Assembly (NCBI RefSeq): GCF_018918055.1
Contig: NZ_JAHLPS010000039.1
Span: 1-53,805, forward strand
Reading direction: 5' to 3'
Length of the DNA stretch: 53,805 bases
Source of the DNA: Caproiciproducens sp. MSJ-32
GTDB taxonomy: Bacteria > Bacillota > Clostridia > Clostridiales > Clostridiaceae
The position numbers were made by a program, and so were the translations under genes. This document shows, in pieces, positions 43,016 to 53,571 of this stretch; positions within the stretch are counted from its first letter, which is position 1; every line of letters begins with the position of its first letter. Below the pieces are notes generated by a model. It searched no databases. It saw only the letters and a list, made by a program, of their open reading frames with translations, and was not told the origin of the DNA.

Positions 43016-43048
43016 TTGACATATCTCACCTTAACATAATGCTATAAT
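43016..43048 (+). promoter_or_regulatory. spoIIE promoter with 21-base spacer (Spo0A-type)
   Basis: TTGACA (43016-43021) and TATAAT (43043-43048) are both perfect but separated by 21 bases. The B. subtilis spoIIE promoter also has a 21-base spacer and needs Spo0A~P to be used by sigma-A RNA polymerase. TATTGACATA reads TATGTCAATA on the other strand, close to a 0A box. Confidence 0.7.
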
Positions 43049-43081
43049 CAAAATACATTTTAAAGAAGGTGAGGTAATAAT

Positions 43082-45466
43082 ATGCAATATGGTGTGGATA
43101 TATCAACATATAAAAGAGTAAGTAATAAAAATAATAAAAGGGAAGTTAAGCTTCAGGGAGATGTTGCTAAATCTTTAATAATATTTGCTATTGGAATTTT
43201 ATTAAGCAGGGTTTTATTATCAATAACAAGAGATATAGGCATAGCACCCTTTGGTATTGCATATTTAATATGTTTAAAAAGGGAAACTGTAAGGGATAAG
43301 ATCCTTGCCTTATTTGGAACATCAATAGGATACCTATCAATAGCTAGTATTCTAGAAGGAGCTATTGGATATTGTGTTGTAGCATTAATAGTATTAATTT
43401 ATAGTGAAATATGTAATCAAATAAATATAAAGGAAAGGGATGCTATAACCTTCTTAATCATATTTTCAGCCTTTTTAATATTTAATTTTTTAGTTTATAA
43501 GCAGCCTATTAAAATTAATTTAATATTTTCTTTTTTAAAATTATTAAGTATAGTACCTGTTAAATATATAATAAGTTATGCATTAAGTTCAGTAGATGAG
43601 TTAGATAGTAACTACCTATTTTCTACAGAAGAATTAATAAGTATAGGAATATTAGTATGTTTATTAATTACTGGAGTAGGCAGTTTTAATATTTTAGGTG
43701 TTTACTTAAGAAATATAATAGCAATTTTTGTGATTTCTCTTTTTGCTTTTATTGGCGGAAGTGGACTAGGATCAGCTATTGGAATCTCCATGGGTTTTAT
43801 AATAGGAATAACAAATAATGATATAGTAACTTATATAACTATTTTCAGCTTATGTGGACTTATTATGGGAGTTTTTAAGGAAACAGGAAGAGTCTTTTCG
43901 TCATTAAGCTATATAGTTGTTCATTTTATAATATTAATGTATTCTAATTCTTTTAACATAGCAGGAATGATAGAAGTATTAATTGCCTTGACTTTATTTG
44001 TATTTATACCAGAAGCAATATTAAATAATATTGTGAATGAGTTAAATAGAGATAAAAAAATTGAAATTATTAATGAGTTTAATTTAAATGAAGTTAAAAA
44101 TGAATTTTTAGATAGATTAAATTCAATGAAAGCAGTACTAGGAAGTTTATCTAATTCTATATTAAATTTAGGACAAAATGATATTTTATCTTTAAGCAAT
44201 AAGGGAACTGCAATGGTTGAAAGTCTGGCTGATAGAGTTTGTTATAATTGTGAATTAAAGCAAAGATGTTGGGATAGAAACTTACGTTATACTTTTGATG
44301 GTTTTTCAGAACTTATCAGTAGTTGTGAAAAAAATGATATACATTTTCCAAAGGTTTTAGATAATAGATGTGTGAAAAAAAGCAGTTTAATAAAAAATGC
44401 TCAGGAAATTGTAAATAATTATACTGTTAATGAGGCTTTAAAAACTAAATTAACAGAAGGAAGAAAGCTTATAGCTAGTCATATTAATAATATGACTGTA
44501 ACAATGGGAGATATGATTAGAGATTTTGAAAAGGATGTTTCGATATGCTCAGAAATAGATAAAATCTTAAAGAAGTCACTAAATAAGGCAAAAATAGAAT
44601 ATAAGAATTTATTCTGTTATTTAGATAGAAAAGGAAGAATGAAAATTAAGGTTACATTAACTAATTGTGAAGGATGTAATTATTGTGTTAAAAATATATT
44701 ACCGGTAATAAATGATTTAGTAAAAGTTCCAATTTCTATATCTAAATCTGGCTGTAGAATAGATCCAGATACAGATGAGTGTTCAATTATAATTGAAGAG
44801 ACCCCTAAATATCATGTAGCATCTTTTGCTGCAGTTAAATCTAAGGATGGAGAAAGTTCTATAGGAGATAGCTATAGTTTTAATACTAATGATGATGGAA
44901 CTTATTTAACTATAATAAGTGATGGAATGGGTTCTGGACCAGAAGCCTCAACTGAAAGTAAGCTGGCAGTGGACTTAGTAGAAAAGTTTATTGAAGCAGG
45001 ATTTACTCAAAAAACTGCTATAAATACTGTTAATTCAATAATGACAATGAAATTTAATGAGGATGAAAAATTTACAACTATGGATTTAAATTTAATTGAT
45101 TTATATACAGGAGAAGCAGAATTTGTAAAAATCGGAGGGGTAGTTAGCTTTATAAAAAGAGGTGATGAGGTAAAGGTAATAAAATGCAATAGTCTTCCTT
45201 TTGGAATATTAGATTCTGTAGACATAAATTCTGAAAAAGTAAAGCTTAAACATGGAGATATTATTGTATCAATAAGTGATGGGGTTTTAGATGTGGATAA
45301 AAATAATTTAGGAAGCTATTATTGGTTAGAAGAATATTTAAAATATTCGGATAGTAATCCGTCAGAATTATCAAGGAATATATTAGATAAGGCAATTGCT
45401 TTAAGCAATGGAAGAGTAAGAGATGATATGACAGTATTAGTATCAAAAATTTATGCAACCTATTAA
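43082..45466 (+). CDS. spoIIE: Stage II sporulation protein E
   Basis: SpoIIE is a membrane PP2C-type phosphatase that dephosphorylates SpoIIAA, releasing sigma-F in the forespore, and interacts with FtsZ in polar division. The 794-residue protein has an N-terminal region of about ten membrane segments (40-320), a central FtsZ-binding/regulatory domain with cysteine pairs (CYNCELKQRCW and CEGCNYC), and a C-terminal phosphatase domain with TIISDGMGSGPEAS (about 610-623) and VSISDGVLDV (about 730), holding the metal-binding Asp residues. GAAGGTGAGG lies upstream of the ATG. It is transcribed alone from the 21-base-spacer promoter. Confidence 0.97.
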   Translation: MQYGVDISTYKRVSNKNNKREVKLQGDVAKSLIIFAIGILLSRVLLSITRDIGIAPFGIAYLICLKRETVRDKILALFGTSIGYLSIASILEGAIGYCVVALIVLIYSEICNQINIKERDAITFLIIFSAFLIFNFLVYKQPIKINLIFSFLKLLSIVPVKYIISYALSSVDELDSNYLFSTEELISIGILVCLLITGVGSFNILGVYLRNIIAIFVISLFAFIGGSGLGSAIGISMGFIIGITNNDIVTYITIFSLCGLIMGVFKETGRVFSSLSYIVVHFIILMYSNSFNIAGMIEVLIALTLFVFIPEAILNNIVNELNRDKKIEIINEFNLNEVKNEFLDRLNSMKAVLGSLSNSILNLGQNDILSLSNKGTAMVESLADRVCYNCELKQRCWDRNLRYTFDGFSELISSCEKNDIHFPKVLDNRCVKKSSLIKNAQEIVNNYTVNEALKTKLTEGRKLIASHINNMTVTMGDMIRDFEKDVSICSEIDKILKKSLNKAKIEYKNLFCYLDRKGRMKIKVTLTNCEGCNYCVKNILPVINDLVKVPISISKSGCRIDPDTDECSIIIEETPKYHVASFAAVKSKDGESSIGDSYSFNTNDDGTYLTIISDGMGSGPEASTESKLAVDLVEKFIEAGFTQKTAINTVNSIMTMKFNEDEKFTTMDLNLIDLYTGEAEFVKIGGVVSFIKRGDEVKVIKCNSLPFGILDSVDINSEKVKLKHGDIIVSISDGVLDVDKNNLGSYYWLEEYLKYSDSNPSELSRNILDKAIALSNGRVRDDMTVLVSKIYATY

Positions 45467-45654
45467 AATAAGGGGTTGTTAGGTAAAGTTCCTTGTTTTA
45501 ATTCAAAATTTATAATTTAAGATGATTTTTAGATTTGTTGAGAATCTAATAATATATTTTTTGTAATTAGTGAAGTTAATAATTTTCTGGATTTAGAAGA
45601 TATATTTATAGTAAGATCATGAATATATTTAATAAACTAGAATTATTAATTTGT
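45467..45654. other. Non-coding stretch after spoIIE
   Basis: This AT-rich stretch holds no credible gene. A weak AAGG...CCTT hairpin near 45469-45492 with Ts may end spoIIE. The remainder of the 376-base gap is taken up by repeat copy C and the dyad before tilS. Confidence 0.4.
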
Positions 45655-45770
45655 AATTCACAATTTAGGAAATAATTCAGCCTTGCTAAATTATAAAAAT
45701 AATATATCAGCTTTTTAGCTAAACTACCTATAATCCTAAATTGTGAATTTTGTATTGTGGATTGTGAATT
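45650..45770 (+). repeat. Dispersed intergenic repeat, copy C, with terminal inverted repeats
   Basis: AATTCACAATTTAGGA (45655-45670) and TCCTAAATTGTGAATT (45734-45749) are a perfect 16-bp inverted repeat bounding 95 bases. Inside are GGAAATAATTCAG (45668-45680), a CAGCCTTGCTAAATTAT hairpin and a CAGC-TTTTTAGCT hairpin. ATTGTGGATTGTGAATTGT follows. This is the longest of the three copies and looks like a small non-coding mobile or structured element. Confidence 0.7.
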
Positions 45771-45798
45771 GTAATAGTTGTTTACAACTATTACAATT
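45767..45798. repeat. Perfect 14-bp dyad before tilS
   Basis: AATTGTAATAGTTG (45767-45780) and CAACTATTACAATT (45785-45798) flank TTTA. The dyad overlaps a possible -35 element for tilS, about 45 bases before its start, so it may be an operator, or the edge of the repeat at 45650. Confidence 0.6.
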
Positions 45799-45842
45799 GT
45801 GTTATTATAGATATATCAAAAAATGCTGAGGAGTTTTTTAAT

Positions 45843-47261
45843 GTGATTAACAAGGTAAAGGCTTTTATAATTGAAAATAATCTCATTGATAAAGGTGATA
45901 AGGTATTAGTAGGTCTATCAGGTGGACCTGATTCTGTATGTTTACTTCACATATTATATAAATTAAAAGGTGACTTAGAAATAGAGCTAGGAGCAGCTCA
46001 TATAAATCATATGTTAAGAGGAAATGAAGCTATTGAAGATGAAGAGTATTCTAAAAGATTATGTGAAAGTTTAAATGTTGAATTCTTTTCAACTAGAGTA
46101 AATATACATAAAATATCAAAAGAAAAAGGTATATCAGAGGAAATGGCTGGAAGAGAGGAGAGATATAGCTTTTTTGAAAAAATTAAACTAGAAGAAGGTT
46201 ACAATAAAATTGCAATAGCTCATAATTTAAATGATCATGCAGAAACTGTAATACTAAATTTAATGAGAGGATCTGGTATGGAAGGACTTTGTGGTATTAG
46301 GGTAAAGAGAGAAGGGGGAATAATCAGACCGATTTTATGCCTTTCAAGAGATGAAATTGAGAATTATTGCAGAATAAATGATTTAAAGCCTAGGATTGAT
46401 AAGACAAATTTAGAAAATATTTATAGTAGAAATAAGATAAGGCATGATATACTTCCATATATGAAGAAAAATTTTAATGGTGATATAATTGAAACTATCA
46501 ATAGAATGAGTAAGCTTATTCAAATAGATAATGATTATTTAAGCAAAGAAGTGGATATTTACTATTCAAAGTATTGTGAGAAAAGATCCGATAGTTTAAT
46601 TATTTCAAAGGAAGCCTTTTCTTTAGATTTGGCTCTTTTAACAAGGCTAATAAGGAAATCTTTATTTAACTTCTCCGAAAAATATAATAATATTGAGATG
46701 AAACATATATATGAAGTTATAGGATTATCTAAAAATACTACAAATAAAAGAATATATTTACCTAACAATATAATATGTGAAAATATATATGGAGATATTT
46801 ACTTAAAAGATAAAATTAAAGTATTAAGTAAAAGGGATGGTGAAGAGGAGAAGGAAGTAATTATTAATAAAAAAGATTTAAATAATATTTCGATAGAATA
46901 TAATGAATATATAGTAGAGTTTAAAATTATTAACAATTTGAAAAATAATATAGAATTTTCTAATAATGTATTAATAAAATATTTCGATTATGATAATATA
47001 AAAGAAGAATTAAAAATCAGGCAAAGAAGAAATGGGGATAAAATGATTCCTTTAGGAATGAAAAATAGTAAAAAATTAAAGGATATATTTATAAATCTAA
47101 AAATACCTGCTGAAGAAAGGAATAAAATACCCCTTGTAATCTTTGATGAAGAAATTGCCTGGATAGTGGGATATAGGGTTTCCGAAAGCTTTAAGGTAAC
47201 AAATAAGACAAGTAGAATTTTAAAGATTACTTTTAGAGGAAAGGAAAAAAGAGATGCTTAA
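45843..47261 (+). CDS. tilS: tRNA(Ile)-lysidine synthetase
   Basis: TilS attaches lysine to C34 of tRNA-Ile(CAU), which makes it read AUA instead of AUG; AUA is a common codon in this AT-rich genome. The 472-residue protein has the PP-loop LSGGPDSVCLLH (25-36), AAHINHMLRG, an AIAHNLNDHAET metal/ATP block and a C-terminal TilS substrate-binding domain (about 395-470, IRQRRNGDKMIP). The start is GTG at 45843 after GAGGAG. Its stop overlaps the hpt start by 8 bases; the tilS-hpt-ftsH order is widely conserved. Confidence 0.95.
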   Translation: MINKVKAFIIENNLIDKGDKVLVGLSGGPDSVCLLHILYKLKGDLEIELGAAHINHMLRGNEAIEDEEYSKRLCESLNVEFFSTRVNIHKISKEKGISEEMAGREERYSFFEKIKLEEGYNKIAIAHNLNDHAETVILNLMRGSGMEGLCGIRVKREGGIIRPILCLSRDEIENYCRINDLKPRIDKTNLENIYSRNKIRHDILPYMKKNFNGDIIETINRMSKLIQIDNDYLSKEVDIYYSKYCEKRSDSLIISKEAFSLDLALLTRLIRKSLFNFSEKYNNIEMKHIYEVIGLSKNTTNKRIYLPNNIICENIYGDIYLKDKIKVLSKRDGEEEKEVIINKKDLNNISIEYNEYIVEFKIINNLKNNIEFSNNVLIKYFDYDNIKEELKIRQRRNGDKMIPLGMKNSKKLKDIFINLKIPAEERNKIPLVIFDEEIAWIVGYRVSESFKVTNKTSRILKITFRGKEKRDA

Positions 47262-47790
47262 AGATATAAAAGAAATTTTATTAACTGAGGAAGTAATAAG
47301 GGAGAAAATAAAAGAACTTGGAAGTAAAATAAGCAGAGATTATAAGGATAAAAATTTATTAGTAGTTGGTATTTTAAAAGGCTCGGTAGTTTTTACTGCT
47401 GATCTTATAAAAAATATAAATATACCTTGTGAACTAGATTTTATGGCAGTATCTAGTTATGGAAATTCATATGAAACTTCTGGTATTGTAAGAATATTAA
47501 AAGATTTAGATAATGAGATAGATGATAAAGATATAATAATTGTAGAAGATATTGTTGACAGTGGAGTTACATTGGATTATCTTCAAAGATATCTTAAAGC
47601 TAGAAATGCAAAAAGTATTAAAATTGCTGCGCTACTAAGTAAACCAGCAAGAAGAAAAACAAAAATTGATGTAGATTATTTAGGGTTTGAAGTACCAGAT
47701 GAATTTATAGTTGGATATGGATTAGATTATGCTGAAAAATATAGGAATTTACCTTTTATAGGTGTACTAAAAGAAGAAGTATATAAATAA
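47254..47790 (+). CDS. hpt: Hypoxanthine phosphoribosyltransferase
   Basis: Hpt salvages hypoxanthine (and guanine) with PRPP to IMP or GMP. The 178-residue protein has the flexible-loop SSYGNSYETSG (about 70-80) and the PRPP motif IIVEDIVDSGVTLDYL (about 94-109). It overlaps tilS by 8 bases, and ftsH starts 35 bases downstream, so all three are probably one operon. In Bacillus the corresponding protein can act with TilS on ftsH transcription; that role here is only inferred from synteny. Confidence 0.95.
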   Translation: MLKDIKEILLTEEVIREKIKELGSKISRDYKDKNLLVVGILKGSVVFTADLIKNINIPCELDFMAVSSYGNSYETSGIVRILKDLDNEIDDKDIIIVEDIVDSGVTLDYLQRYLKARNAKSIKIAALLSKPARRKTKIDVDYLGFEVPDEFIVGYGLDYAEKYRNLPFIGVLKEEVYK

Positions 47791-47825
47791 AGTTTACAAA
47801 AAACTAGAAGAAAGGGGGGCCTTGA

Positions 47826-49628
47826 ATGAAAAAATATTCAAGTGCAACGGTATGGATATTTGTAATTGTGATGCTCTTTCTATCAGCAACTTTATTATGG
47901 AATGGTGGTAATGCATCAAATAGAATAGTGTACAGTGATTTCCAACAAAAGTGGATAAATAATGAAATAGATAGTATAGTTGTTGAAAAGGAAAAAATGA
48001 TTGTCTCAGGTAAGACAAGAGATAATAAGCAATTTACAACATATGCACCAAGCGAATTAATACAACAATTAATAATTCAAAATCCTAAAGATGATGTTAA
48101 GGTTGAATTTAATCAGCCTTCAAATAGTAGTTTTTGGATTAGTCTTATTCCAACATTGATGTTAATGGTATTATGCTTTATTTTCTTTTACATTATGTCC
48201 CAACAAGCCCAAGGCGGGGGTAGTGGACGAGGTGTTATGAATTTCGGTAAAAGCAGAGCTAAGATGATGTCGCCAGAAGATAAAAAAGTTACATTTGCAG
48301 ATGTAGCTGGAGTAGATGAAGAAAAACAAGAATTAGAAGAAATAGTAGATTTCTTAAAGCAGCCTTCAAAATATACTGAAATGGGAGCAAGAATACCTAA
48401 GGGAGTTTTATTAGTAGGTCCGCCTGGAACAGGTAAGACTTTATTGGCAAGAGCAATAGCTGGAGAGGCTGGAGTTCCATTCTACAGCATTTCTGGATCA
48501 GATTTTGTTGAAATGTTTGTGGGTGTTGGAGCTTCTAGAGTTAGAGACTTATTTGATCAAGCTAAGAAGAATGCCCCAGCTCTAATCTTTATAGATGAAA
48601 TAGATGCTGTAGGAAGACAAAGAGGTGCTGGCCTTGGCGGAGGTCATGATGAAAGAGAACAAACTTTAAATCAGCTATTAGTTGAAATGGATGGTTTTGG
48701 TACAAATGAAGGAATTATAATGATAGCTGCTACAAATAGACCTGATATACTTGACCCAGCTTTATTAAGACCTGGTAGATTTGATAGACAAATAGTTGTT
48801 GGTACACCAGATGTTAAGGGTAGAGAAGAAATATTAAGAATTCATACTAGAAAGAAACCTTTATCTGATGATGTAGAATTGAAGACTTTAGCTAAGATGA
48901 TACCTGGCTTTAGTGGTGCAGATATCGAAAACTTAGCAAATGAAGCAGCTTTATTATCTGTAAGAAAGAATAAAAAAGTAATTGGTATGGAAGAATTTGA
49001 AGAAGCCATAACAAGAGTTATAGCAGGACCTGAAAAGAAGAGCAGAACTATTAATGAACATGATAGAAAATTAACTGCATATCATGAAGCAGGTCATGCA
49101 GTAGTTATGAGATCATTAGAACATTCTGATCCAGTTCATGAAATAAGTATAATTCCAAGAGGTATGGCAGGTGGATATACAATGCATCTACCAGAAGAAG
49201 ATAGATCATATACATCAAAAGCAAGATTACAAGATGAAATGGCAGGGCTTCTTGGAGGTAGAATAGCAGAAAAACTTATATTAGCTGATATAAGTACTGG
49301 TGCTAAAAATGATATAGATAGAGCAAGTGCTATTGCAAGAGCAATGGTTATGGATTATGGTATGAGCGAGAAACTTGGAACTATATCTTATGGTTCAGAT
49401 AATAATGAAGTATTTTTAGGTAAAAACTTAGGAAAGAATAGAAACTTTAGTGAAGAAGTTGCATCATTAATTGATAAAGAAGTTAAGAGATTTATTGATG
49501 AAGCATATAATAGAGCTGAAACTATATTAAAAGAAAATATTAATAAGTTACATGCAGTAGCTCAGGCTCTATTAGAAAAAGAAAAAATTGATGGGGAAGA
49601 ATTTGAAAGAATTTATAATGAAAATTAG
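47826..49628 (+). CDS. ftsH: ATP-dependent zinc metalloprotease FtsH
   Basis: FtsH is a membrane-anchored hexameric protease that degrades misfolded membrane proteins and regulators. The 600-residue protein has two N-terminal membrane segments (about 8-26 and 101-122) around a small external domain, an AAA module with Walker A GPPGTGKT (198-205), pore loop FVEMFVG, Walker [11 protein letters not shown] and [20 protein letters not shown], and a zinc protease domain with HEAGH (about 421-425). AAGGGGGGC precedes the ATG. A long perfect terminator follows. Confidence 0.97.
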   Translation: MKKYSSATVWIFVIVMLFLSATLLWNGGNASNRIVYSDFQQKWINNEIDSIVVEKEKMIVSGKTRDNKQFTTYAPSELIQQLIIQNPKDDVKVEFNQPSNSSFWISLIPTLMLMVLCFIFFYIMSQQAQGGGSGRGVMNFGKSRAKMMSPEDKKVTFADVAGVDEEKQELEEIVDFLKQPSKYTEMGARIPKGVLLVGPPGTGKTLLARAIAGEAGVPFYSISGSDFVEMFVGVGASRVRDLFDQAKKNAPALIFIDEIDAVGRQRGAGLGGGHDEREQTLNQLLVEMDGFGTNEGIIMIAATNRPDILDPALLRPGRFDRQIVVGTPDVKGREEILRIHTRKKPLSDDVELKTLAKMIPGFSGADIENLANEAALLSVRKNKKVIGMEEFEEAITRVIAGPEKKSRTINEHDRKLTAYHEAGHAVVMRSLEHSDPVHEISIIPRGMAGGYTMHLPEEDRSYTSKARLQDEMAGLLGGRIAEKLILADISTGAKNDIDRASAIARAMVMDYGMSEKLGTISYGSDNNEVFLGKNLGKNRNFSEEVASLIDKEVKRFIDEAYNRAETILKENINKLHAVAQALLEKEKIDGEEFERIYNEN

Positions 49629-49637
49629 TTTCTAAAT

Positions 49638-49682
49638 AAAATAGCTGCTTTGTAAATCCATTTTACAAAGCAGCTATTTTGC
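49638..49682 (+). terminator. Terminator after ftsH
   Basis: A 19-bp perfect stem joins AAAATAGCTGCTTTGTAAA (49638-49656) with its complement at 49662-49680 around five bases. T-rich flanks lie on both sides. Confidence 0.9.
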
Positions 49683-49809
49683 TTAATATTTACTGTATAA
49701 CTTAAAATTATTTATATAAATTACTATTAAGTATATAATATATTAAAATGGAGTTAATAGAATAATTATTAGGAGATAATTGTTAATTGAAAAAGTGGGA
49801 GTGATGTAT

Positions 49810-51480
49810 ATGAAGAGTGATATTCAAATAGCTCAAGAAGCTAAAATGGAGCCTATAGTAAAAATTGCAGAAAAGTTAGGCCTTACTGAAGATGATATTG
49901 AGTTATATGGAAAGTATAAATGTAAGTTGTCTTTAGATATATTGAAAAAGAATAAAGATAAGAAAAATGGAAAGCTTGTATTAGTAACTGCAATTAATCC
50001 AACATCAGCTGGTGAAGGAAAATCAACAGTAACTGTTGGTCTTGGCCAAGGATTATGTAAAATGGGGAAAAATGCAGTTATAGCTTTAAGAGAACCATCT
50101 TTGGGACCTGTTTTTGGAATAAAAGGCGGTGCTGCAGGAGGCGGATATTCCCAAGTGGTTCCAATGGAAGATATAAATTTACATTTTACTGGAGATATGC
50201 ATGCCATAACTTCTGCAAATAATTTATTGGCAGCAGCAATAGATAACCACCTTCATCAAGGAAATTCTTTAAGAATTGATCCAAGAAGAATATTATTTAA
50301 AAGGGTTATGGACATGAATGATAGAGCTCTAAGAAATATTGTTGTTGGACTTGGAGGTAAAATTAATGGTTTTCCTAGAGAAGACGGCTTTATGATAACA
50401 GTTGCTTCAGAAATAATGGCAATACTATGTTTATCAAATAGCTTATCTGAGCTTAAAGAAAGAATGGGAAATATATTAATTGCTTATGATTTAGATGGAA
50501 ATCCTGTTTATGCAAGACAGTTGGGTGTTGAAGGAGCAATGGCATTACTAATGAAGGATGCTATAAAACCTAATTTGGTGCAAACTTTAGAAAATACACC
50601 TGCAATAATTCATGGAGGACCTTTTGCTAATATTGCTCATGGATGTAATTCTATTTTAGCTACTAAAATGGCTTTAAAGCTTGGGGATATAGTTGTAACA
50701 GAAGCAGGTTTTGGAGCAGATTTAGGAGCGGAAAAGTTTTTAGATATAAAATGCAGGTATGGAAACTTAAGTCCAGACTGTGTTGTAATAGTTGCTACAA
50801 TAAGAGCATTAAAACATCATGGTGGAGCTCCTTTAGATCAATTAACTGTTCCTAATGTAGAAGTTTTAAAAGAAGGTATTTGTAATCTAGAAAAACAAAT
50901 TGAAAACATAAAAAAATACAATGTTCCTGTAGTTGTAGCAATTAATAGATTCCATTCAGATAGTGAAGAGGAAATAGAATTTATAAAAGATTTTTGCAAT
51001 AGTATTGGAGTAAAAGCAGCTTTAGCTGATGTTTGGAGCAAGGGCGGAGAAGGTGCTTTAGAACTTGGTGAAGCAGTATGCGATATTTTAGAAAATGAAG
51101 TAAGCAACTTTAAACCTTTGTATGAAGTTGAAGATACAATAGAAAATAAAATATTAAAAATAGCAAAAGAAATATATGGAGCAAGAGGAATAGTTATAAG
51201 TCCAAATGCTAAAAAGCAAATAAAGGAATTAGAGAAGTTTAATTTAGATAAACTTCCTATATGTATGGCAAAAACACAATATTCATTATCAGATAACCCT
51301 AATTTATTAGGAAGACCAAAAGATTTTGAGATTACTGTTAGAGAAATTAAAATATCAAACGGAGCTGGCTTTATAGTTGCCTTAAATGGTGATATTATGA
51401 CAATGCCGGGATTACCAAAGGTACCTGCAGCAAATAAAATGGATATAACAGAAGATGGAGAAATAACAGGATTATTCTGA
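49810..51480 (+). CDS. fhs: Formate--tetrahydrofolate ligase
   Basis: Fhs joins formate to tetrahydrofolate with ATP, feeding one-carbon units to purines and, in acetogens, to the Wood-Ljungdahl pathway. From the ATG at 49810 (GGGAG eight bases upstream) it has 556 residues, the usual length; the in-frame TTG at 49780 would add ten residues and is less likely. The ATP loop [14 protein letters not shown] lies at about 66-79, with [15 protein letters not shown]-like and [13 protein letters not shown] blocks downstream. The gene stands alone between terminators. By itself it does not show acetogenesis. Confidence 0.96.
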   Translation: MKSDIQIAQEAKMEPIVKIAEKLGLTEDDIELYGKYKCKLSLDILKKNKDKKNGKLVLVTAINPTSAGEGKSTVTVGLGQGLCKMGKNAVIALREPSLGPVFGIKGGAAGGGYSQVVPMEDINLHFTGDMHAITSANNLLAAAIDNHLHQGNSLRIDPRRILFKRVMDMNDRALRNIVVGLGGKINGFPREDGFMITVASEIMAILCLSNSLSELKERMGNILIAYDLDGNPVYARQLGVEGAMALLMKDAIKPNLVQTLENTPAIIHGGPFANIAHGCNSILATKMALKLGDIVVTEAGFGADLGAEKFLDIKCRYGNLSPDCVVIVATIRALKHHGGAPLDQLTVPNVEVLKEGICNLEKQIENIKKYNVPVVVAINRFHSDSEEEIEFIKDFCNSIGVKAALADVWSKGGEGALELGEAVCDILENEVSNFKPLYEVEDTIENKILKIAKEIYGARGIVISPNAKKQIKELEKFNLDKLPICMAKTQYSLSDNPNLLGRPKDFEITVREIKISNGAGFIVALNGDIMTMPGLPKVPAANKMDITEDGEITGLF

Positions 51481-51564
51481 TATAAATTTTCTCATCCCTT
51501 GACAAATGATATTTAATTGCTAAAATTTAAAGTGTTAAATTTACTATAAGAAGTATATTTATAA

Positions 51565-51588
51565 GGGCAGCTTTCAAAGCTGCTTTTA
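51565..51588 (+). terminator. Terminator between fhs and coaX
   Basis: GCAGCTTT (51567-51574) pairs with AAAGCTGC (51576-51583), followed by TTTT. The loop is a single base, so the true stem is shorter. It lies close to the coaX ribosome binding site. Confidence 0.7.
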
Positions 51589-51610
51589 ATTGTATTAAGG
51601 TGGTGTCTGT

Positions 51611-52390
51611 ATGATTTTACTAATAGATGTTGGTAATACTAATATAGTTTTAGGTTTATATAAAGAAAAAGAACAGCTTCATTCTTGGAGAATTTCTACA
51701 GATTTAAATAAAACTTCCGATGAATTTTCTATTCAAGTTATGCAGCTTTTTACACAAAATGATTTAAATCCAAAGGAAGTTAAAGGAATAATAATTTCAT
51801 CAGTTGTTCCTAATATAATGCATTCCTTAGAAAATATGGTTAGAAAAAGCTTTAAAATTGAACCTATAATTGTAGGGCCAGGAACAAAAACAGGAATAAA
51901 TATAAGATATGATAATCCTAAGGAAGTTGGTGCTGACAGGATAGTAAATGCTGTAGCAGCCCATAATAAATATAAAAAAGACCTTATAATTATAGATTTT
52001 GGAACTGCTACAACATTTTGTTCTTTAACTAAGGATGCTAATTATCTTGGAGGATGTATAACTCCAGGTATAAGGATATCATCAGATGCCTTATTTGAAA
52101 AAGCAGCTAAATTACCAAGAATAGAATTGGAGAAACCTAAAAATATAATTTGTAAAAATACTGTATCAAGTATGCAGGCAGGAATAATATATGGATATAT
52201 AGGTCAAGTTGAATATATTGTAAAAAAAATGAAAAAAGAAATGATGGATTTAGGTTGTGACGAACCTATGGTTTTAGCTACTGGGGGCTTAGCTAATTTA
52301 ATAGCTAAAGGAACCAGAATTATAGATAAGGTTGATCCTAATTTAACATTAGAAGGGTTAATGATGATGTATGAAAAGAATAAGGAGTAG
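51611..52390 (+). CDS. coaX: Type III pantothenate kinase
   Basis: CoaX phosphorylates pantothenate in the first step of coenzyme A synthesis, without feedback by CoA. The 259-residue protein belongs to the ASKHA fold: phosphate-1 loop [12 protein letters not shown] (6-17), the pantothenate-site [15 protein letters not shown], phosphate-2 [12 protein letters not shown] and an adenosine motif [18 protein letters not shown] precedes the ATG. dusB begins 6 bases downstream, so the two are co-transcribed. In Bacillus coaX also follows ftsH; here fhs is inserted between them. Confidence 0.95.
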   Translation: MILLIDVGNTNIVLGLYKEKEQLHSWRISTDLNKTSDEFSIQVMQLFTQNDLNPKEVKGIIISSVVPNIMHSLENMVRKSFKIEPIIVGPGTKTGINIRYDNPKEVGADRIVNAVAAHNKYKKDLIIIDFGTATTFCSLTKDANYLGGCITPGIRISSDALFEKAAKLPRIELEKPKNIICKNTVSSMQAGIIYGYIGQVEYIVKKMKKEMMDLGCDEPMVLATGGLANLIAKGTRIIDKVDPNLTLEGLMMMYEKNKE

Positions 52391-52396
52391 TATAAT

Positions 52397-53365
52397 ATGA
52401 AAATAGGAAGTATAGATTTAATAGGTAATGTATTTTTAGCCCCTATGGCTGGAGTTACTGATATGGCTTTTAGGGTTCTTTGCAAGGAAATGGGTTGTAC
52501 ATTAGTCTATACTGAAATGGTAAGTGCAAAGGCACTTTATTATGATAATGATAAAACAAAAACTCTCCTTAGAATAGCTAATGAAGAGAAACCTGTTGCT
52601 GCCCAGATATTTGGAAGTGATCCTGAAATCATGGCAGAAGTTGTTGAAAGGGAACTCAATAACAGAGAAGATATAATTATAATAGATATAAATATGGGAT
52701 GTCCAGTAAATAAAATAACTAAAAATGGTGAAGGATCAGCCCTTTTAAAAAACCCATCCTTGGCAGGAAAAATAGTAGAAAGTATAAAGAAAGTATCAAC
52801 TAAACCTGTAACCGTTAAAATAAGAAAGGGTTGGGACGAGGAACATATTAATGCTGTAGAGGTTGCTAAAGTACTTGAAGCAGCAGGAGCAGATGCTATT
52901 GCAGTTCATGGAAGAACTAGACAGCAAATGTACGAAGGTAAATCAGACTGGAATATAATAGCTCAGGTTAAAGAAGCTGTATCTATTCCAGTAATAGGTA
53001 ATGGTGATGTGTTCACCCCAGAAGATGCTCTTGAATTAAAAAATATGACTAATTGCGATGGAATTATGATTGCAAGAGGAAGTATGGGCAATCCATGGAT
53101 TTTTAAGCAGATTGAGCGTAAGTTAAAGGGCGAAGATCCATTAGAGATAACTTATGAAGATAGAATTAATATGTGTATTAGACATTATGATTTAGCAATA
53201 AATTATAATGGAGAAGACAAAGCCTTAAGAGAAATGAGAAAGCATATAGCTTGGTATTTAAAAGGAATACCGAATAGTAATGAAATAAAAAATAAAGTAA
53301 ATATGCTAGAAAATAAAGAAGAAGTTATAGAACTTTTAAATAAGTATAAGGAAGAATTAATGTAG
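52397..53365 (+). CDS. dusB: tRNA-dihydrouridine synthase (DusB type)
   Basis: Dus enzymes use FMN and NADPH to reduce specific uridines in the tRNA D loop. The 322-residue protein starts with [13 protein letters not shown] (14-26), has the catalytic Cys102 in [19 protein letters not shown], the FMN-site [11 protein letters not shown], and [18 protein letters not shown] and [13 protein letters not shown] helical C-terminal domain (about 245-322) binds tRNA. The NGEGSALL form and length fit DusB. The ribosome binding site is AAGGAG overlapping the end of coaX. Confidence 0.94.
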   Translation: MKIGSIDLIGNVFLAPMAGVTDMAFRVLCKEMGCTLVYTEMVSAKALYYDNDKTKTLLRIANEEKPVAAQIFGSDPEIMAEVVERELNNREDIIIIDINMGCPVNKITKNGEGSALLKNPSLAGKIVESIKKVSTKPVTVKIRKGWDEEHINAVEVAKVLEAAGADAIAVHGRTRQQMYEGKSDWNIIAQVKEAVSIPVIGNGDVFTPEDALELKNMTNCDGIMIARGSMGNPWIFKQIERKLKGEDPLEITYEDRINMCIRHYDLAINYNGEDKALREMRKHIAWYLKGIPNSNEIKNKVNMLENKEEVIELLNKYKEELM

Positions 53366-53571
53366 ATATTTGTAACTAAAAAATGTATCATAGAATATGT
53401 ATACTTAATAAGGAATAATTAATAATTTATCTAAATATTATTAAAATCAGAAGTTTCGCAGATTAAAAAATAAATAGGGCGTAGCCCCTTGATATGTCAA
53501 GGTTTAGATGAATAATAATTGAAATATGTAAATTCCGATTTTTACTGGAAAAAATTTAGGCTTTAAAAATG
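53366..53571. other. Intergenic region and probable left end of an insertion sequence
   Basis: AT-rich sequence after dusB changes near 53475 to GGGCGTAGCCCC, followed by a CCTTGA-TATG-TCAAGG hairpin (53487-53502). GC-richer and symmetric, this is probably the left end of the insertion sequence whose transposase starts at 53629. The exact boundary cannot be set because the other end is outside the window. Confidence 0.4.

Noticed and set aside
49780-49809. Upstream TTG start for fhs after AGGAG
   Set aside because: Spacing to AGGAG is only 4 bases, and the ATG at 49810 gives the usual 556-residue protein with its own GGGAG.
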